From contig CP141135.1 of assembly GCA_035236585.1 (NCBI GenBank), forward strand, positions 73,695,057 to 73,759,056: a stretch of 64,000 bases of DNA, given 5' to 3'. The position numbers and the translations under genes are program-made. The notes below the pieces were generated by a model. It saw only the letters and a list, made by a program, of their open reading frames with translations. It did no database searches and had not been told where the DNA came from. This DNA comes from Warburgia ugandensis. Its lineage: Eukaryota; Streptophyta; Magnoliopsida; Canellales; Canellaceae. Positions within the stretch are counted from its first letter, which is position 1. Each line of letters begins with the position of its first letter. Positions 60,135-64,000 of the stretch are shown piece after piece.

Positions 60135-60237
60135 AGAAATAATGATGTTTTAGTTCAACAGTATGTCTTACAACCAAAAGGGTTGTGGGTTCTAATCCAC
60201 TCACCATCCTCATAAAATGGAAAATGAAAAAGAAATT
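60135..60237 (+). mobile_element. tRNA-derived SINE-like element (second family), copy B
   Basis: TTTTAGTTCAACAGTATG (A-box-like), AAGGGTTGTGGGTTCTAATC (B box), CCACTCACCATCC and an A-rich tail AAAATGGAAAATGAAAAAG, followed by a GT-rich tract. It shares layout and tail with 11907-12003. Confidence 0.5.
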
Positions 60238-60383
60238 ACTGTATATGTGTGTGTGTGCGCGCGTGCTTTTTGTTGTTGTTTGTGGCTGTATGTTTGTATA
60301 TTTAATCTGTTTAGGTAGAAATTGGCTACGAAAATTGTTATAGTTTGATATTGCAGATTTAGGGTTTGTATAGTGCCATTAGC

Positions 60384-60505
60384 TGCGTGGAAACAGCCTC
60401 TTGCAAAAATACAAGGTAAGGCTATCTACTATAAACCCTTGTGGTCCACCTCTTCCCTGAACCCCACATAGGCAGGAGCTTTGTGCACCGGGACTGCCCC
60501 TTTTA
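60384..60505 (+). mobile_element. Au SINE copy, 5'-truncated with target-site duplication
   Basis: It begins in the middle (GCGTGGAAACAGCCTCTTGC) and runs to GGGACTGCCCC plus T run. Flanks TAGTGCCATTAGC (60371-60383) and TAGTACCATTAGC (60506-60518) match at 12 of 13 positions, so the truncation dates from insertion. Confidence 0.88.
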
Positions 60506-60518
60506 TAGTACCATTAGC

Positions 60519-61439
60519 CACAATAAATACTTACCACTTTACTCTTGCCCAACCAACTTTTCTCTTAAGAAAAATGAAATCTACTGTAAAATTTTCTTTT
60601 CCATTGAATACAGTCCCAAGTTGCAAACTTATCAGTTTCTTTTGGTGATATACATACTTGACAGGAGTTTATCAACCTCGACTGATTTTGGAAGACTTTG
60701 CTGGCCACTCAATGGAACAGGCAAGGACATAAGTTCAAAAAGTTGGCTAGTTAGTGAAGGATAACCTACAATCAAGAAAGATCAATGCAACTAAGAGCAT
60801 AACATCCTGAACCTTGCTGGCCAATCAATGGAACAATTCAGAGCATAAGTTGAATATGGCAGTCGGGTTGTGATGACATGATTGGATGTACCCCATCAGA
60901 GCCTCTAATAGTGTCACATCTGGGTGCACCCTGTGGCATGATTCTGCTTCATTTAAAGAGGGGGAGAAATGAATGACCCACATATCATGCATAGCCATTA
61001 ATACTCTTACAAGGGCACGTGCTCATTGCATGTGAAATGGTCAATGCACTGCACATGCTCATCAGACTGCTGATCCCATCTTATGTTGTGCAGTTCTCAG
61101 TACTTTCTTTCAACCCTTTTTTAATCAATGTTCCCACATGCCTACCGACAACAGTCATCCAAGGAGAAATTACCCACCATTTTTGCTGTTGCGTTCACAA
61201 GGGAGAGAGAGAGAGAGAGAGTCTGTTTGGTGATGAAGGCAAAGGGGATATTTGTTAGCTCTAATCTATGGTTATAACAACTGCAAATGCAATATATCTT
61301 AGTGTATGAGTAGAAAATATTTGCTAGGCTTGGTCTCTTATTATTCTAACGTCACTTGGAAGACATTCCATGGCATATTATATGGCAAATGCTTAGGTCT
61401 AATGGAATCTCATGCTGGGATGTCACACCAATCAAATGC
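60519..61439. other. Intergenic region
   Basis: A (GA)n tract at 61204-61221; no gene recognised. Confidence 0.4.
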
Positions 61440-61518
61440 TCTCATAAAGAAGGGTAAAACTTTTCCACGACCAATCAAATGTTAACTGTAATTCTTTGCT
61501 GAAATTACTGCTCTTATA
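61440..61518. mobile_element. TA-associated MITE, right part
   Basis: CCACGACCAATCAAATGTTA, then CTTTGCTGAAATTACTGCTC and a TA-rich edge. This corresponds to the right arm of the copy at 56353-56516. A partial left arm may be represented by ACCAATCAAATGCTCTC just upstream. Confidence 0.55.
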
Positions 61519-62444
61519 TTTATGTATATATAAGGAGGATCCATCATCAACTACACATTTAAGACCAAGCTTCCAATTCAACATGGGAGATTCAATTGCC
61601 TATCAAATGGGCAATGAGGTGACTACCATCGTCATGATCTCTTAAGATCCAGTACGTGGATAAATGTGGGGTCCATGGTGTCCACCAATTAGAAGAACTG
61701 CAGTGTACCAATCAGGTGTTCGAAAAGAAATGATTTGGGTGGACCAAAAGAGATGGGTAACAGCGGGAGGTGCGCACCATTGTCCCCTGGGGGTTAACCT
61801 TTTGGGTAACGTGCTCTGCTCAGATGCCCACATGCTTGGTCCTCCAAACCAACTCCCTCTGCCTTTCTTTATCATTTATCCACAACTACACATGTGCCGG
61901 TTTCTGCGACTTTCCTGTCACTTGGGTCCCACCTTGGGTTACTAACTCTTCCCTTACCAAAATATCCTTCTTCCTCCCCAAAAATTTCCCCATCCGGAGG
62001 TCCAATATGATAAGGAGGAATAATCTCCTAGGATTGTCAGATCAGAGCCAATTTTCAATTGGATCTGTCTATTTTGGACCCATAATCATTAATGGTGATC
62101 ATTAAATGATAAGAGATTGAGAAAAATTAAGATCGATCGAGCCCACTTATTCAATGATCGAAACCAACGATTAATAGTTCTTGTTAGTTTGTGGGGACAA
62201 CTTCAAGTTTCTGATTAATGGGGCTTATCTTGATTACTGCAAATTGTTGAGTTTTGCACCCCCGCTGCCTGTTGAAAGATAGATCTTAGCAGATGGAGGG
62301 TTTGGATTAAAAGCAAAAATGGGTCCGACTTTCTATAAGAGATACTTAACACCAGCTACCAAAATGGGAATTTAGTAGTTCAATGAAAGGTGGAGGGCAA
62401 TATAAAAAAGGGCATGCCACTTTAATAATGGCACCCGCTTTTAT
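61519..62444. other. Intergenic region upstream of the GASA gene
   Basis: Open frames on both strands at 61642-62105 match nothing known. This is probably promoter and older repeat sequence. Confidence 0.35.
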
Positions 62445-62516
62445 TTCCCTGCTACCCCAGTGTCCATCTATTTATAGTTTTTAATTCCCTGCCACCCCAG
62501 GGTCCATCTATTTATA
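62445..62516 (+). promoter_or_regulatory. Duplicated TATA core-promoter segment of the GASA gene
   Basis: A 32-bp segment occurs twice, at 62445-62476 and 62485-62516, 40 bp apart. Each runs TTCCCTG(C/T)-ACCCCAG, GTCCATC and TATTTATA. Each copy ends in a TATA-like CTATTTATA. The second lies about 90 bp before the ATG at 62604. Confidence 0.6.
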
Positions 62517-62603
62517 CTCTAACTTCTTGAGGAGTTAGAGGTCACCAACACAAGCTGAAACCAGAAGCATTCTCTCTCTCTTTCAGGGTTTATACCGGTG
62601 AAG

Positions 62604-63773
62604 ATGGCCACGACTAGGTTCCTTGTGCTCATGGTTTTGGTGTTCTTGGCCATTCTCATGGCTAAATCCCAGGTAAGTTTGCAGGCCAAAAATGGTGTCT
62701 GCAACAACTTTTGTGTTGAATGCATCCCATGGCTCATTTTAGTATTAACCACTGCACAGTGCCTTCGTTGTAGTTGTTAAACAACACAGCCATGGCTTAG
62801 TTTAACAGAAATCAGTGCATAATTTCCTCTGAGGGGCATCCTGTAGCTCATTTTAGTGGAACCCACTCCGGTCGCTCATTTTAGAACAACCCACTTCATA
62901 TTTTCCATTTAAGCAGCACCTCCCTGGCTCATTTCAGCAGAACCCCACATTTCTTTTCAAATTTCTGATTTTTTTTTTCTGCTATATTTTTAGATCATGG
63001 CTGAAAGAACTGAAGGAGAGTACCACTTGGACAGGGTACGTATGATTTCCTAGAAGATTTCTCTGTTTTTCAATAATTATTGAATTTTAAAAATTTTGAT
63101 TATTTTGTGTTTTTCAGGCTGGATATGGACAAGGGAGTCTGAGAAGCTACCGTAAGTTGTAAAAATTCTTTCATTTTTATTTTTTCAATTAAAATGGGAA
63201 TATAGAAAACGAAAACGGAGTATGCACTGGAGGCGTATGTTAGTATCGCACCTTGAGGAAACACTTACGTGCGCACTATGCGCATGGACTAGACCACCCT
63301 TCCTCGGATTATGTATTCAATGTTTGACTAGTCAAATGAATTGACCAACGGTCAAAAACTTCCTATCTCTGATATCTATACCCCTTTTTGATAAGTGCAC
63401 CCGGTAGACATGCATGGCCCACTTGGATAAAGACCGCTTATCCCTTTATCAAGACTGTTGGTATCAAGGGCTGCGATCAAAAGTTCTATCACATGTCCAA
63501 TGGTGGGCCATCCCATCAAAATCATTGGGGGTATAACTGGAAAGAGATTGAATCCGTTACTTACGATTTTGCCATTTTTTTGTTGGACCAGAATGCCCTG
63601 GACAATGCAACAGGAGATGCGGCAAAACTCAGTACAAGAAGCCCTGCTTATTCTTCTGTAACAAGTGCTGCAAGAAGTGCTTGTGTGTGCCCCCGGGGTA
63701 TTATGGGAATAAGGCTGTCTGCCCTTGCTACAACAACTGGAAGACCAAGGAAGGGGGACCAAAATGCCCCTAG
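62604..63773 (+). CDS. GASA/Snakin family cysteine-rich peptide (gibberellin-regulated protein, GASA4-like)
   Basis: A secreted small peptide of the gibberellic-acid-stimulated Arabidopsis type. Members act in growth, flowering and redox or defence responses. Four exons, 62604-62672, 62994-63035, 63118-63151 and 63592-63773 (TAG), give 108 residues; all introns are GT-AG. Residues 1-23 form a signal peptide (FLVLMVLVFLAILM core). A short variable region follows (AERTEGEYHLDR, GYGQGSLRSY). The C-terminal GASA domain of about 60 residues has the 12 conserved cysteines in family order: CPGQCNRRCGKTQ, PCLFFCNKCCKKCLCVPPG, YYGNKAVCPCYNNWKT and GGPKCP at the end. Length and exon layout fit the GASA4/GASA6-like group. 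A tandem TATA segment lies directly upstream. The first 23 codons, the acceptors and the domain all fit, so I am confident of the model. Confidence 0.94.
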
Positions 63774-64000
63774 ACAAATTCGATTTCCTCTCTCCGAGTC
63801 TCAAACACGTTGTTCTTCCTTTCTTCTAACTAATCTTCTATTATGCTCTGTCGCTCCTTTGGGTATGCTTTTGTCTGGCCCCATACGTGAGTGGCATTTT
63901 CGTCTTTGTACCGCGAGTCAAATTTTGATTGACTAAAATAACCTTGCAATTTGCTATGTCTCAATTCTTCATGCTATTTTGGGAGGCCCACCAACTTGAC
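63774..64000. other. GASA 3' UTR and flank
   Basis: The sequence after the stop is T-rich and probably includes the 3' UTR. No further gene is seen before the window ends. Confidence 0.4.

Noticed and set aside
63376-63936. Long open frames on both strands across the GASA last exon
   Set aside because: They run through intron 3 and out of frame with the 12-cysteine domain; the spliced model explains the locus better.
1-64000. CRISPR arrays, operons or a prokaryotic-type defence system
   Set aside because: The window is plant nuclear DNA; the repeats are SINE, LINE, MITE, tandem and microsatellite sequences, not spaced CRISPR repeats.

Overview
This is nuclear DNA from a flowering plant. The evidence is spliced genes with GT-AG introns, plant-only gene families (R2R3-MYB, zinc-finger homeodomain, MINI ZINC FINGER, GASA), many Au-family SINEs, RTE LINE remnants, and long AT-rich intergenic stretches with TA, AC, ATT and GA microsatellites. 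The spacing and repeat style would suit a mid-sized or large genome such as a magnoliid. That is a guess, because nothing in the window fixes the species.

Layout. At 31-2220 are the last four exons of the organellar Glu-tRNA(Gln) amidotransferase subunit A gene (GatA), with its 5' part outside the window. At about 4400-10963 is a seven-coding-exon Elongin-A-like gene; two of its introns hold antisense RTE LINE fragments. From 11.3 to 13.0 kb are a three-unit tandem repeat and a roughly 490-bp two-unit duplication carrying microsatellites. A long gene-poor stretch leads to a three-exon subgroup-1 R2R3-MYB gene (24298-25590, MYB30/60/94/96/306 type). After another gene-poor 13 kb comes an intronless MINI ZINC FINGER gene (38925-39218). 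At 46.85-50.44 kb and 51.54-55.13 kb is a pair of tandem segmental duplicates. The right unit has an intact zinc-finger homeodomain gene on the minus strand (53281-54138); the left has its frameshifted relic (about 48758-49548). The window ends with a four-exon GASA/Snakin-type cysteine-rich peptide gene (62604-63773) behind a duplicated TATA segment.

Repeats. I count 15 recognisable Au SINE copies, about nine with readable target-site duplications. There are also two RTE copies in the Elongin-A introns, two more RTE 3' ends elsewhere, a second tRNA-derived SINE type, and a small MITE family that sits beside (TA)n tracts.

The genes do not form a pathway. The only pair with a plausible functional link is MIF and ZHD, since MIF proteins are known to dimerise with ZHD proteins through the shared zinc finger and block them; here they lie about 15 kb apart. 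I found no CRISPR array, operon or other clearly undescribed multi-gene system. The most interesting items are the ZHD duplication and decay with a conserved TGACTCA cluster upstream, the MIF/ZHD linkage, the dimer-like Au SINE, the TA-associated MITEs and the duplicated GASA core promoter.
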